Below, piece after piece: positions 27,541 to 39,900 of a stretch of DNA of 64,000 nucleotides. The translations under genes were made by a program, and so were the position numbers. Location of the stretch: the NCBI GenBank assembly GCA_022747635.1, contig JAKTNV010000236.1, positions 124,001 to 188,000 of the forward strand, written 5' to 3'. Numbering within the stretch: the first letter of the stretch is position 1; each line of letters begins with the position of its first letter. The DNA is from Hetaerina americana (Eukaryota > Arthropoda > Insecta > Odonata > Calopterygidae). Below the pieces are notes generated by a model, which made no database searches, had not been told where the DNA came from, and saw nothing but the letters and a program-made list of their open reading frames with translations.

Positions 27541-29040
27541 AAATTAAATTTTCTAAAAATGAAATAAATGCCTTCTAAACACCTCAAACATTCACTCTAA
27601 AACAGAAGATTTTTGTTTTTCGCAATATTTTTAGAAATTTGGGCTCTTTTAGTAACATTAACACCTGGGCTGAAGCATCTTTTATGATCATTTATTGTCT
27701 TTCAGGGTACATTCTGGGTTTTATTTTATTTATTTGATGAAAATGAACAACAATACACACCATGGAAACTTTTTTGTTTGATTTGGGTCGAGTGAGATTT
27801 TCACCTAGAACCCAAAGGGGGGGGTATTGGCACTTTTCATGGAAAAATTTGAAAAATTAAATTTTCTAAAAATGAAATAAATGCCTTCTAAACACCTCAA
27901 ACATTCACTGTAAAACAGAAGATTGTTGTTTTTCGCAATATTTTTAGAAATTTGGGCTCTTTTAATAACATTAACACTTGCGCTGAAGCATCTTTTATGC
28001 TCATTTCTTGTCTTTCAGGATTAATTCTGGGTTCTATTTTGTTTATTTGATGAAAATGAACAACAATACACACCATGGAAACATTTTTGATTGATTTGTG
28101 TCGAGTGAGATTTTCACCTAGAACCCAAAGGGGGGGGTATTGGCACTTTTCATGGAAAAATGTGAAAAATTAAATTTTCTAAAAATGAAATAAATGCCTT
28201 CTAAACACCACAAACATTCACTCTAAAACAGAAGATTGTTGTTTTTCGCAATATTTTTAGAAATTTGGGCTCTTTTAGTAACATTAACCCTTGCGCTGAA
28301 GCATCATTTATGCTAATTTCTTGTTTTTCAGGATTAATTCTGGGTTTTATTTTGTATATTTGATGAAAATAAACAACAATACACACCATGGAAACATTTT
28401 TGTTTGATTTCTGTTGAGTGAGATTTTCACCTAGAACCCAAAGGGGGGGTATTGGCACTTTTCATGGAAAAATGTGAAAAATTAAATTTTCTAAAAATGA
28501 AATAAATGCCTTTTAAACACCTCAAACATTCACTCTAAAACAGAAGATTGTTGTTTTTCGCTATATTTTTAGAAATTTGGGCTCTTTTAGTAACGTTAAC
28601 ACCTGGGCTGAAGCATCTTATATGATCATTTATTGTCTTTCAGGATACATTCTGGGTTTTATTTTGTTTATTTGATGAAAAATGTAAAAAATTTCATGGG
28701 AACTTTTCATGGAAAAATATAAAAAATTATATTTGCAAAAAATGAAATAAATGCCTTCTAAACACCTCAAACATTCACTCTAAAACAGAAAATGTTTGTT
28801 TTTCGCAATATTTTTAGAAATTAGGGCTCTTTTAGTAAAATTAACACTTGCGCTGAAGCATCTTTTATGCTCATTTCATGTCTTTCAGGATTAATTATGG
28901 GTTTTATTTTGTTTATTTGATGAAAATGAACAACAATACACACCATGGAAACATTTTTGTTTGATTTGTGTCGAGTGAGATTTTCACCTAGAACCCAAAG
29001 GGGGTATTGGAACTTTTCATGGAAAAATGTAAAAAATTAA
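27541..29040 (+). repeat. Block of about 1.35 kb with truncated monomer, copy a
   Basis: Order: CAGGGTACATTC with TTTTATTTTATTT; CACTGTAAAACAG; CACCACAAAC with CATCATTTATGCTAATTTC; truncated monomer at 28487; CAGAAAATGTTTG with AATTAGGG. The same order recurs about 16.8 kb downstream at 44.5-45.85 kb. Confidence 0.82.
28487..28731 (+). repeat. Truncated monomer (245 bp), copy 5
   Basis: It has the same junction as the other truncated copies, with private changes: TTTCATGGGAAC and ATATAAAAAATTATATTTGC at its 3' end. Confidence 0.9.
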
Positions 29041-31847
29041 ATTTTCTAAAAATGAAATAAATGCCTTCTAAACACCTCAAACATTCACTCTAAAACAGAA
29101 GATTGTTGTTTTTCGCAATATTTTTAGAAATTTGGGCTCCTATGGTAACATTAACACCTGGGCTGAAGCATCTTTTATTGTCTTTCAGGATTCATTCTGG
29201 GTTTTATTTTGTTTATTTGATGAAAATAAACAACAATACACACCTTGGATACATTTTTGTTTGATTTGTGTCGAGTGAGATTTTCACCTAGAACTGAAAG
29301 GGGGGGGTATTGGCACTTTTCATGGAAAAATGTGAAAAATTAAATTTTCTAAAAATGAATGAAATGACTTCTAAACACCTCAAACATTCACTCTAAAACA
29401 GAAGATTGTTGTTTTTCGCAATATTTTTAGAAATTTGGGCTCTTTTAGTAACATTAACACCTGGGCTGAAGCATCTTTTATGATCTTTTATTGTCTTTCA
29501 GGATTCATTCTGGGTTTATTTTGTTTATTTGATGAAAATGAACAACAATACACACCATGGAAACATTTTTGTTTGATTTGTGTCAAGTGAGATTTTCACC
29601 TAGAACCCAAAGGGGGGGGTATTGGCACTTTTCAAGGAAAAATGTGAAAAATTAAATTTTCTGAAAATGAAATAAATGCCTTCTAAACACCTCAAACATT
29701 CACTCTAAAACAGAAGATTGTTGTTTTTTGCAATATTTTTAGAAATTTGGGCTCTTTTAGTAACATTAACACTTTCGCTGAAGCAACTTTTATGCTCATT
29801 TCTTGTCTTTCAGGATTAATTCTGGGTTTTATTTTGTTTATTTGATGGAAATGAACAACAATAAACACCATGGAAACATTTTTGTTTGATTTGTGTCGAG
29901 TGAGATTTTCACCTAGAACCCAAAGGGCGGGTATTGGCACTTTTCATGGAAAAATGTGAAAAATTAAATTTTCTAAAAATGAAATAAATGCCTTCTAAAC
30001 ACCTCAAACATTCACTCTAAAACAGAAGATTGTTGTTTTTCGCAATATTTTTAGAAATTTTGGCTCTTTTAGCAACATTAACACTTTCGCTGAAGCATCT
30101 TTTTTGCTCCTTTCATGTCTTTCAGGATTCATTCTGGGTTTTATTTTGTTTATTTGATGAAAATGAACAACAATACACACCATGGAAACATTTTTGTTTG
30201 ATTTGTGTCAAGAGAGATTTTCACCTAAAACCCAAAGGGGGGGGTATTGGCACTTTTCATGGAAAAATGTGAAAAATTAAATTTTCTAAAAATGAAATAA
30301 ATGCCTTCTAAACACCTCAAACATTCACTTTAAAACAGAAGATTGTTGTTTTTCGCAATATTTTTAGAAATTTGGGCTCTTTTAGTAACATTAGCACTTT
30401 CTCTGAAGCAACTTTTATGCTCATTTCTTGTCCTTCAAGATTAATTCTGGGTTTTATTTTGTTTATTTGATGAAAATGAACAACAATACACACCATGGAA
30501 ACATTTTTGCTTGATTTGTGTCGAGTTAGATTTTCACCTAGAACCCAAAGGGGGGGTATTGGCACTTTTCATGGAAAAATGTGAAAAATTAAATTTTCTA
30601 AAAATGAAATAAATGCCTTCTAAACACCTCAAACATTCACTCTTAAACAGAAGATTGTTGTTTTTCGCAATATTTTTAGAAATTTTGGCTCTTTTAGTAA
30701 CATTAACACTTTCGCTGAAGCATCTTTTATGCTCCTTTCATGTCTTTCAGGATTCATTCTGGGTTTTATTTTGTTTATTTGATGAAAATGAACAACAATA
30801 CACACCTTGGATACATTTTTGTTTGATTTGTTTCGAGTGAGATTTTCACCTAGAACCCAAAGGGGGGGGTATTGGCACTTTTCATGGAAAAATGTGAAAA
30901 ATTAAATTTTCTAAAAAGGAATGAAATGACTTCTAAACACCTCAAACATTCACTCTAAAACAGAAGATTGTTGTTTTTCGCCATATTTTTAGAAATTTGG
31001 GCTCTTTTAGTAATATTAACACCTGGGCTGAAGCATCTTTTATGATCTTTTATTGTCTTTCAGGATTCATTCTGGGTTTTATTTTGTTTATTTGATGAAA
31101 ATGAACAACAATACACACCATGGAAACATTTTTGTTTGATTTGTGTCAAGTGAGATTTTCACCTAGAACCCAAAGGGGGGGGTATTGGCACTTTTCATGG
31201 AAAAATGTAAAAAATTTAATTTTCTAAAAATGAAATAAATGCCTTCTAAACACCTCAAACATTCACTCTAAAACAGAAGATTGTTGTTTTTTGCAATATT
31301 TTTAGAAATTTGGGCTCTTTTAGTAACATTAACACTTGGGCTGAAGCATCTTTTATGATCTTTTATGGTCTTTCAGGATTCATTCTGGGTTTTATTTTGT
31401 TTATTTGATGAAAATGAACAACAATACACACCTTGGATACATTTTTGTTTGATTTGTGTCGAGTGAGATTTTCACCTAGAACCCAAAGGGGGGGGTATTG
31501 GCACTTTTCATGGAAAAATGTGAAAAATTAAATTTTCTAAAAATGACTGAAATGACTTCTAAACACCTCAAACATTCACTCTTAAACAGAAGATTGTTGT
31601 TTTTCGCAATATTTTTAGAAATTTGGGCTCTTTTAGTAATATTAACACCTGGGCTGAAGCATCTTTTATGATCTTTTATTGTCTTTCAGGATTCATTCTG
31701 GGTTTTATTTTGTTTATTTGATGAAAATGAACAACAATACACACCATGGAAACATTTTTGTTTGATTTGTGTCAAGTGAGATTTTCACCTAGAACCCAAA
31801 GGGGGGGGGTATATGCACTTTTCATGGAAAAATGTAAAAAAAATTAA
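29041..31847 (+). repeat. Tetramer-type monomers (P-Q-R-S order) leading to the SINE
   Basis: Monomers of the four types that dominate further right: P (G-run replaced by GGGCGGG, AATAAACACC), Q (CTTTCGCTGAAGCATC with CTCCTTTCATGTC, then GTCAAG), R (TAGCACTTTCTCTGAAGCAAC with GTCCTTCAAG) and S (AATGACTTC, CCTGGG or similar). P is at about 29.69 kb, Q at 30.03, R at 30.32, Q-like at 30.61 and S at 30.92. The last two monomers before the SINE form a dimer with neighbours, described separately. Confidence 0.8.
31834..31847. repeat. Upstream target-site duplication of the SINE
   Basis: GTAAAAAAAATTAA directly before the SINE matches GTAAAAAATTAA directly after it, apart from two extra As in the A-run. 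Monomers without an insertion (for example near 53330) carry GTAAAAAATTAA at this point, so it is duplicated satellite sequence. Confidence 0.85.
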
Positions 31848-31858
31848 GGGGATCGAGA

Positions 31859-31869
31859 TGGTGCGGGGG
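31859..31869 (+). promoter_or_regulatory. RNA polymerase III A-box-like element of the SINE
   Basis: TGGTGCGGGGG fits the loose tRNA A-box pattern TRGYNNARNGG except at the A position. It lies 12 bp from the element start, the usual place. Weaker match than the B box. Confidence 0.6.
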
Positions 31870-31901
31870 CTAACGTACTGGCTTCCCACCATGAGGGCGC
31901 G

Positions 31902-31912
31902 GGTTCAAATCC
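31902..31912 (+). promoter_or_regulatory. RNA polymerase III B box of the SINE
   Basis: GGTTCAAATCC matches the B-box consensus GGTTCRANTCC exactly. It forms the T-loop of a tRNA-like arm (CGGG-TTCAAAT-CCCG) and lies 33 bp beyond the A-box-like element, a normal tRNA-like spacing. Confidence 0.88.
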
Positions 31913-32144
31913 CGGCGGTGTTGAATATTTTTCAGAGGTATCTCGATCCCTACTTGAGGTGCTTTGTGGAGGGCACTTTGAGTGAGTACGCCGTCCGTCG
32001 GATGGGACGTTAAACTGCGGACCCCTTGGCGCCTTTCGTAAAGAGTAGGCTAATGCCGACGCCGGGTTTCTCTCCACCCTTCATCCTTTCCTATCCATCC
32101 CCTATGGCGCAAATGACCTTAGCTGTCGGTCGCCTCCCCTCAAA

Positions 32145-32156
32145 ACTACTACTACT
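32145..32156 (+). repeat. (ACT)4 tail of the SINE
   Basis: Four perfect ACT units end the element directly before the downstream target-site copy. A short simple-repeat tail in place of poly(A) is typical of some tRNA-derived SINEs and marks the 3' end. Confidence 0.85.
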
Positions 32157-32168
32157 GTAAAAAATTAA
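32157..32168. repeat. Downstream target-site duplication of the SINE
   Basis: GTAAAAAATTAA follows the ACT tail and continues straight into the normal monomer start ATTTTCTAAAAATG. Confidence 0.85.
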
Positions 32169-35100
32169 ATTTTCTAAAAATGAAATAAATGCCTTCTAAA
32201 CACCTCAAACATTCACTCTAAAACAGAAGATTGTTGTTTTTTGCAATATTTTTAGAAATTTGGGCTCTTTTAGTAACATTAACACTTGGGCTGAAGCATC
32301 TTTTATGATCTTTTATGGTCTTTCAGGATTCATTCTGGGTTTTATTTTGTTTATTTGATGAAAATGAACAACAATACACACCTTGGATACATTTTTGTTT
32401 GATTTGTGTCGAGTGAGATTTTCACCTAGAACCCAAAGGGGGGGGTATTGGCACTTTTCATGGAAAAATGTGAAAAATTAAATTTTCTAAAAATGAAATA
32501 AATGCCTTCTAAACACCTCAAACATTCACTCTAAAACAGAAGATTGTTGTTTTTCGCAATATTTTTAGAAATTTGGGCTCTTTTAGTAACATTAACACTT
32601 TCGCTGAAGCAACTTTTATGCTCATTTCTTGTCTTTCAGGATTAATTCTGGGTTTTATTTTGTTTATTTGATGAAAATGAACAACAATACACACCATGGA
32701 AACATTTTTGTTTGATTTGCGTCAAGTGAGATTTTCACCTAGAACCCAAAGGGGGGGGTATTGGCACTTTTCATGGAAAAATGTGAAAAATTAAATTTTC
32801 TAAAATGAAATAAATGCCTTCTAAACACCTCAAACATTCACTCTAAAACAGAAGATTGTTGTTTTTCGCAATATTTTTAGAAATTTTGGCTCTTTTAGTA
32901 ACATTAACACTTTCGCTGAAGAATCTTTTATGCTCCTTTCATGTCTTTCAGGATTCATTCTGGGTTTTATTTTGTTTATTTGATGAAAATGAACAACAAT
33001 ACACACCATGGAAACATTTTTGTTTGATTTGTGTCAAGTGAGATTTTCACCTAAAACCCAAAGGTGGGGTATTGGCACTTTTCATGGAAAAATGTGAAAA
33101 ATTAAATTTTCTAAAAATGAAATAAATGCCTTCTAAACACCTCAAACATTCACTTTAAAACAGAAGATTGTTGTTTTTCGCAATATTTTTAGAAATTTGG
33201 GCTCTTTTAGTAACATTAGCACTTTCTCTGAAGCAACTTTTATGCTCATTTCTTGTCCTTCAAGATTAATTCTGGGTTTAATTTTGTTTATTTGATGAAA
33301 ATGAACAACAATACACACCATGGAAACATTTTTTCTTGATTTGTGTCGAGTGAGATTTTCACCTAGAACCCAAAGGGGGGGTATTGGCACTTTTCATGGA
33401 AAAATGTGAAAAATTAAATTTTCTAAAAATGAAATAAATGCCTTCTAAACACCTCAAACATTCACTCTAAAAAAGAAGATTGTTGTTTTTCGCAATATTT
33501 TTAGAAATTTTGGCTCTTTTAGTAACATTAACACTTTCGCTGAAGCATCTTTTATGCTCCTTTCATGTCTTTCAGGATTCATTCTGGGTTTTATTTTGTT
33601 TATTTGATGAAAATGAACAACAATACACACCTTGAAAACATTTTTGTTTGATTTGTTTCGAGTGAGATTTTCACCTAGAACCCAAAGGGGGGGGTATTGG
33701 CACTTTTCATGGAAAAATGTGAAAAATTAAATTTTCTAAAAATGAATGAAATGACTTCTAAACACCTCAAACATTCACTCTAAAACAGAAGATTGTGATT
33801 TTTCGCAATATTTTTAGAAATTTGGGCTCTTTTAGTAACATTAACACCTGGGCTGAAGCATCTTTAATGATCTTTTATTGTCTTTCAGGATTCATTCTGG
33901 GTTTTATTTTGTTTATTTGATGAAAATGAACAACAATAAACACCATGGAAACATTTTTGTTTGATTTGTGTCGAGTGAGATTTTCACCTAGAACCCAAAG
34001 GGCGGGTATTGGCACTTTTCATGGAAAAATGTGAAAAATTAAATTTTCTAAAAATGAAATAAATGCCTTCTAAACACCTCAAACATTCACTTTAAAACAG
34101 AAGATTTTTGTTTTTCGCAATATTTTTAGAAATTTGGGCTCTTTTAGTAACATTAACACTTGGGCTGAAGCATCTTTTATGATCTTTTATTGTTTTTCAG
34201 GATTCATTCTGGGTTTTATTTTGTTTATTTGATGAAAATGAACAACAATACACACCTTGGATACATTTTTGTTTGATTTGTGTCGAGTGAGATTTTTACC
34301 TAGAACCCAAAGGGGGGGGTATTGGCACTTTTCATGGAAAAATGTGAAAAATTAAATTTTCTAAAAATGAAATAAATGCCTTCTAAACACCACAAACATT
34401 CACTCTAAAACAGAAGATTGTTTTTTTTCGCAATATTTTTAGAAATTTGGGCTCTTTTAGTAACATTAACACTTGGGCTGAAGCATCTTTTATGATCTTT
34501 TATTGTCTTTCAGGATTCATTCTGGGTTTTATTTTGTTTATTTGATGAAAATGAACAACAATACACACCTTGGATACATTTTTGTTTGATTTGTGTCGAG
34601 TGAGATTTTTACCTAGAACCCAAAGGGGGGGGTATTGGCACATTTCATGGAAAAATGTGTAAAATTAAATTTTCTAAAAATGAAATAAATGCCTTCTAAA
34701 CACCTCAAACATTCACTCTAAAACAGAAGATTGTTGTTTTTCGAAATATTTTTAGAAATTTGGGCTCTTTTAGTAACATTAACACTTGGGCTGAAGCATC
34801 TTTTATGATCTTTTATTGTCTTTCAGGATACATTCTGGGTTGTATTTTGATAATTTGATGAAAATGAACAACAATACACACCATGAAAACATTTTTGTTT
34901 GATTTGTGTCGAGTGAGATTTTCACCTAGAACCCAAAGGGGGGGGTATTGCCCCTTTAATGGAAAAATGTGAAAAATTAAATTTTCTAAAAATGAAATAA
35001 ATGCCTTCTAAACACCTCAAGCATTCACTCTAAAACAGAAGATTTTTGTTTTTCGCAATATTTTTAGAAATTTGGGCTCTTTTAGTAACATTAACACCTG

Positions 35101-36989
35101 GGCTGAAGCATCTTTTATGATCATTTATTGTCTTTCAGGATACATTCTGGGTTTTATTTTGTTTATTTGATGAAAATGAACAACAATACACACCATGGAA
35201 ACATTTTTGTTTGATTTGTGTCGAGTGAGATTTTCACCTAGAACCCAAAGGGGGGGCAATTGGCACTTTTCATGGAAAAATTTGAAAAATTAAATTTTCT
35301 AAAAATGAAATAAATGCCTTCTAAACACCTCAAACATTCACTGTAAAAATAAGATTGTTGTTTTTCGCAATATTTTTAGAAATTTGGGCTCTTTTAATAA
35401 CATTAACACTTGCGCTGAAGCAACTTTTATGCTCATTTCTTGTCTTTCAGGATTAATTCTGGGTTTTATTTTGTTTATTTGATGAAAATGAACAACAATA
35501 AACACCATGGAAACATTTTTGTTTGATTTGTGTCGAGTGAGATTTTCACCTAGAACCCAAAGGGCGGGTATTGGCACTTTTCATGGAAAAATGTGAAAAA
35601 TTAAATTTTCTAAAAATGAAATAAATGCCTTCTAAACACCTCAAACATTCACTCTAAAACAGAAGATTGTTGTTTTTCGCAATATTTTTAGAAATTGGGG
35701 CTCTTTTAGTAACATTAACACTCTCGCTGAAGCATCTTTTATGCTCCTTTCATGTCTTTCAGGATTCATTCTGGGTTTTATTTTGTTTATTTGATGAAAA
35801 TGAACAACAATACACACCATGGAAACATTTTTGTTTGATTTGTGTCAAGTGAGATTTTCACCTAAAACCCAAATGGGGGGGTATTGGCACTTTTCATGGA
35901 AAAATGTGAAAAATTAAATTTTCTAAAAATGAAATAAATGCCTTCTAAACACCTCAAACATTCACTTTAAAACAGAAGATTGTTGTTTTTCGTAATATTT
36001 TTAGAAATTTGGGCTCTTTTAGTAACATTAGCACTTTCTCTGAAGCAACTTTTATGCTCATTTCTTGTTCTTCAAGATTAATTCTGGGTTTTATTTTGTT
36101 TATTTGATGAAAATGAACAACAATACACACCTTGGATACATTTTTGTTTGATTTGTTTCGAGTGAGATTTTCATCTAGAACCCAAAGGGGGGGGTATTGG
36201 CAATTTTCATGGAAAAATGTGAAAAATTAAATTTTCTAAAAATGAATGAAATGACTTCTAAACACCTCAAACATTCACTCTAAAACAGAAGATTGTTGTT
36301 TTTCGCAATATTTTTAGAAATTTGGGCTCTTTTAGTAACATTAACACCTGGGCTGAAGTATCTTTTATGATCTTTTATTGTCTTTCAGGATTCATTCTGG
36401 GTTTATTTTGTTTATTTGATGAAAATGAACAACAATACACACCATGGAAACATTTTTGTTTGATTTGTGTCAAGTGAGATTTTCACCTAGAACCCAAAGG
36501 GGGGGGTATTGGCACTTTTCATGGAAAAATGTGAAAAATTAAATTTTCTAAAAATGGAATAAATGCCTTCTAAACACCTCAAACATTCACTCTAAAACAG
36601 AAGATTGTTGTTTTTTGCAATATTTTTAGAAATTTGGGCTCTTTTAGTAACATTAACACTTTCGCTGAAGCAACTTTTATGCTCATTTCTTGTCTTTCAG
36701 GATTAATTCTGGGTTTTATTTTGTTTATTTGATGAAAATGAACAACAATAAACACCATGGAAACATTTTTGTTTGATTTGTGTCGAGTGAGATTTTCAAC
36801 TAGAACCCAAAGGGCGGGTATTGGCACTTTTCATGGAAAAATGTGAAAAATTAAATTTTCTAAAAATGAAATAAATGCCTTCTAAACACCTCAAACATTC
36901 ACTCTAACACAGAAGATTGTTGTTTTTCGCAATATTGTTAGAAATTTTGGCTCTTTTAGTAACATTAACACTTTCGCTGAAGCATCTTA
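32169..36989 (+). repeat. Satellite monomers, P-Q-R-S tetramer series
   Basis: Full-length monomers. Q is at about 32.86 kb, R at 33.14, a Q-like monomer at 33.48, S at 33.75, P-like at about 33.95; then a mixed run with CTTGGG monomers; then P 35.34, Q 35.67, R 36.00, S 36.24, P 36.58, Q 36.92. The P monomers at 35338 and 36579 are 1241 bp apart (four monomers), showing the tetramer in place before the octamer. A GGTATTGCCCCTTTAATGG variant at about 34947 is shared with about 27513. Confidence 0.82.
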
Positions 36990-39900
36990 TATGCTCCTTT
37001 CATGTCTTTCAGGATTCATTCTGGGTTTTATTTTGTTTATTTGATGAAAATGAACAACAATACACACCATGGAAACATTTTTGTTTGATTTGTGTCAAGT
37101 GAGATTTTCACCTAAAACCCAAAGGGGGGGGTATTGGCACTTTTCATGGAAAAATGTGAAAAATTAAATTTTCTAAAAATGAAATAAATGCCTTCTAAAC
37201 ACCTCAAACATTCACTTTAAAACAGAAGATTGTTGTTTTTCGTAATATTTTTAGAAATTTGGGCTCTTTTAGTAACATTAGCACTTTCTCTGAAGCAACT
37301 TTTATGCTCATTTCTTGTCCTTCAAGATTAATTCTGGGTTTTATTTTGTTTATTTGATGAAAATGAACAACAATATACACCTTGGATACATTTTTGTTTG
37401 ATTTGTTTCGAGTGAGATTTTCATCTAGAACCCAAAGGGGGGGTATTGGCACTTTTCATGGAAAAATGTGAAAAATTAAATTTTCTAAAAATGAATTAAA
37501 TGACTTCTAAACACCTCAAACATTCACTCTAAAACAGAAGATTGTTGTTTTTCGCAATATTTTTAGAAATTTGGGCTCTTTTAGTAACATTAACACCTGG
37601 GCTGTAGTATCTTTTATGATCTTTTATTGTCTTTCAGGATTCATTCTGGGTTTATTTTGTTTATTTGATGAAAATGAACAACAATACACACCATGGAAAC
37701 ATTTTTGTTTGATTTTGTCAAGTGAGATTTTCACCTAGAACCCAAAGGGGGGGGTATTGGCACTTTTCATGGAAAAATGTGAAAAATTAAATTTTCTAAA
37801 AATGGAATAAATGCCTTCTAAACACCTCAAACATTCACTCTAAAACAGAAAATTGTTGTTTTTTGCAATATTTTTAGAAATTTGGGCTCTTTTAGTAACA
37901 TTAACACTTTCGCTGAAGCAACTTTTATGCTCATTTCTTGTCTTTCAGGATTAATTCTGGGTTTTATTTTGTTTATTTGATGAAAATGAACAACAATAAA
38001 CACCATGGAAACATTTTTGTTTGATTTGTGTCGAGTGAGATTTTCACCTGGAACCCAAAGGGCGGGTATTGGCACTTTTCATGGAAAAATGTGAAAAGTT
38101 AAATTTTCTAAAAATGAAATAAATGCCTTCTAAACACCTCAAACATTCACTCTAACAGAGAAGATTGTTGTTTTTCGCAATATTTTTAGAAATTTTGGCT
38201 CTTTTAGTAACATTAACACTTTCGCTGAAGCATCTTTTATGCTCCTTTCATGTCTTTCAGGATTCATTCCGGGTTTTATTTTGTTTATTTGATGAAAATG
38301 AACAACAATACACACCATGGAAACATTTTTGTTTGATTTGTGTCAAGTGAGATTTTCACCTAAAACCCAAAGGGGGGGGTATTGGCACTTTTCATGGAAA
38401 AATGTGAAAAATTAAATTTTCTAAAAATGAAATAAATGCCTTCTAAACACCTCAAACATTCACTTTAAAACAGAAGATTGTTGTTTTTCGCAATATTTTT
38501 AGAAATTTGGGCTCTTTAAGTAACATTAGCACTTTCTCTGAAGCAACTTTTATGCTCATTTCTTGTCCTTCAAGATTAATTCTGGGTTTTATTTTGTTTA
38601 TTTGATGAAAATGAACAACAATACACACCATGGAAACATTTTTTCTTGATTTGTGTCGAGTGAGATTTTCACCTAGAACCCAAAGGGGGGGTATTGGCAC
38701 TTTTCATGGAAAAATGTGAAAAATTAAATTTTCTAAAAATGAAATAAATGCCTTCTAAACACCTCAAACATTCACTCTAAAAAAAAGATTGTTGTTTTTC
38801 GCAATATTTTTAGAAATTTTGGCTCTTTTAGTAACATTAACACTTTCGCTGAAGCATCTTTTATTCTCCTTTCATGTCTTTCAGGATTCATTCTGGGTTT
38901 TATTTTGTTTATTTGATGAAAATGAACAACAATACACACCTTGGATACATTTTTGTTTGATTTGTTTCGAGTGAGATTTTCACCTAGAACCCAAAGGGGG
39001 GGGTATTGGCACTTTTCATGGAAAAATGTGAAAAATTAAATTTCCTAAAAATGAAATAAATGCCTTCTAAACACCTCAAACATTCACTCTAAAACAGAAG
39101 ATTGTTGTTTTTTGCAATATTTTAGAAATTTGGGCTCTTTTAGTAACATTAACACTTTCGCTGAAGCAACTTTTATGCTCATTTCTTGTCTTTCAGGATT
39201 AATTCTGGGTTTTATTTTGTTTATTTGATGAAAATGAACAACAATAAACACCATGGAAACATTTTTGTTTGATTTGTGTCGAGTGAGATTTTCACCTAGA
39301 ACCCAAAGGGCGGGTATTGGCACTTTTCATGGAAAAATGTGAAAAATTAAATTTTCTAAAAATGAAATAAATGCCTTCTAAACACCTCAAACATTCACTC
39401 TAAAACAGAAGATTGTTGTTTTTCGCAATATTTTTAGAAATTTGGGCTCTTTTAGTAACATTAACACTTTCGCTGAAGCATCTTTTATGCTCCTTTCATG
39501 TCTTTCAGGATTCATTCTGGGTTTTATTTTGTTTATTTGATGAAAATGAACAACAATACACACCATGGAAACATTTTTGTTTGATTTGTGTCAAGTGAGA
39601 TTTTCACCTAAAACCCAAAGGGGGGGGTATTGGCACTTTTCATGGAAAAATGTGAAAAATTAAATTTTCTAAAAATGAAATAAATGCCTTCTAAACACCT
39701 CAAACATTCACTTTAAAACAGAAGATTGTTGTTTTTCGTAATATTTTTAGAAATTTGGGCTCTTTTAGTAACATTAGCACTTTCTCTGAAGCAACTTTTA
39801 TGCTCATTTCTTGTCCTTCAAGATTAATTCTGGGTTTTATTTTGTTTATTTGATGAAAATGAACAACAATATACACCTTGGATACATTTTTGTTTGATTT

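Larger units (their letters stand above)
1..31847 (+). repeat. Satellite array, left arm (about 312-bp monomer)
   Basis: About 100 head-to-tail monomers, all in one orientation. Each can be recognised by the same ordered landmarks: TTTTCTAAAAATG, a CCTCAAACATTCACT block, TTTTTCGCAATATTTTTAG, a variable box ending in CTTTCAGGATT, TTATTTGATGAAAATG, a CACACCATGG or CACACCTTGG block, GTGAGATTTTCACC, a G-run of 3-9, then GGCACTTTTCATGGAAAAATG. Length is normally 310-314 bp, and most length changes come from the G-run or A-runs. No unique sequence separates monomers. I do not recognise the satellite family. The right-hand end is the upstream target-site copy of the SINE. Confidence 0.98.
31848..32156 (+). 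mobile_element. tRNA-derived SINE retroposon (309 bp)
   Basis: A single insertion, clearly richer in G+C than the satellite. The head (about the first 75 bp) is tRNA-like: it begins GGGGATCGAGATGG, has an A-box-like TGGTGCGGGGG and a B box GGTTCAAATCC set in a CGGG/CCCG arm. The body carries GGATGGGACGTTAAA at about 32000-32014, a motif I associate with animal SINEs, and a GCCGACGCCGGG segment. The 3' end is (ACT)4, with no poly(A). It is flanked by a 12-14-bp direct repeat of satellite sequence, as expected for LINE-mediated retroposition. Such elements encode no protein and depend on a partner LINE. The two short open frames across it (31813-32013 + and 31844-32077 -) extend into flanking DNA or lack any recognisable domain. 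Family name and host are not determined. Confidence 0.88.
30900..32480 (+). repeat. Dimer duplication spanning the SINE site
   Basis: The monomers at about 30915 and 31545 share the private variant AGTAATATTAACACCTGGG and the AATGACTTC subtype. The monomers at about 31220 and 32170 share TTTTATGGTCTTTCAGG and GTTTTTTGCAATATT. With the 309-bp SINE and one target-site copy removed, the offset is about two monomers in both cases, so a two-monomer unit was duplicated and the SINE lies at the junction between second-copy monomers. Confidence 0.8.

Noticed and set aside
31848..31922. Functional tRNA gene
   Set aside because: The T-arm and B box are good, but the anticodon arm pairs poorly, no clean acceptor stem closes the structure, and the sequence continues into a SINE body with an ACT tail and target-site duplication.
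31813..32077. Open frames of 66 (+) and 77 (-) codons across the SINE
   Set aside because: They start in satellite or inside a non-coding retroposon, overlap each other on opposite strands and have no recognisable domain.
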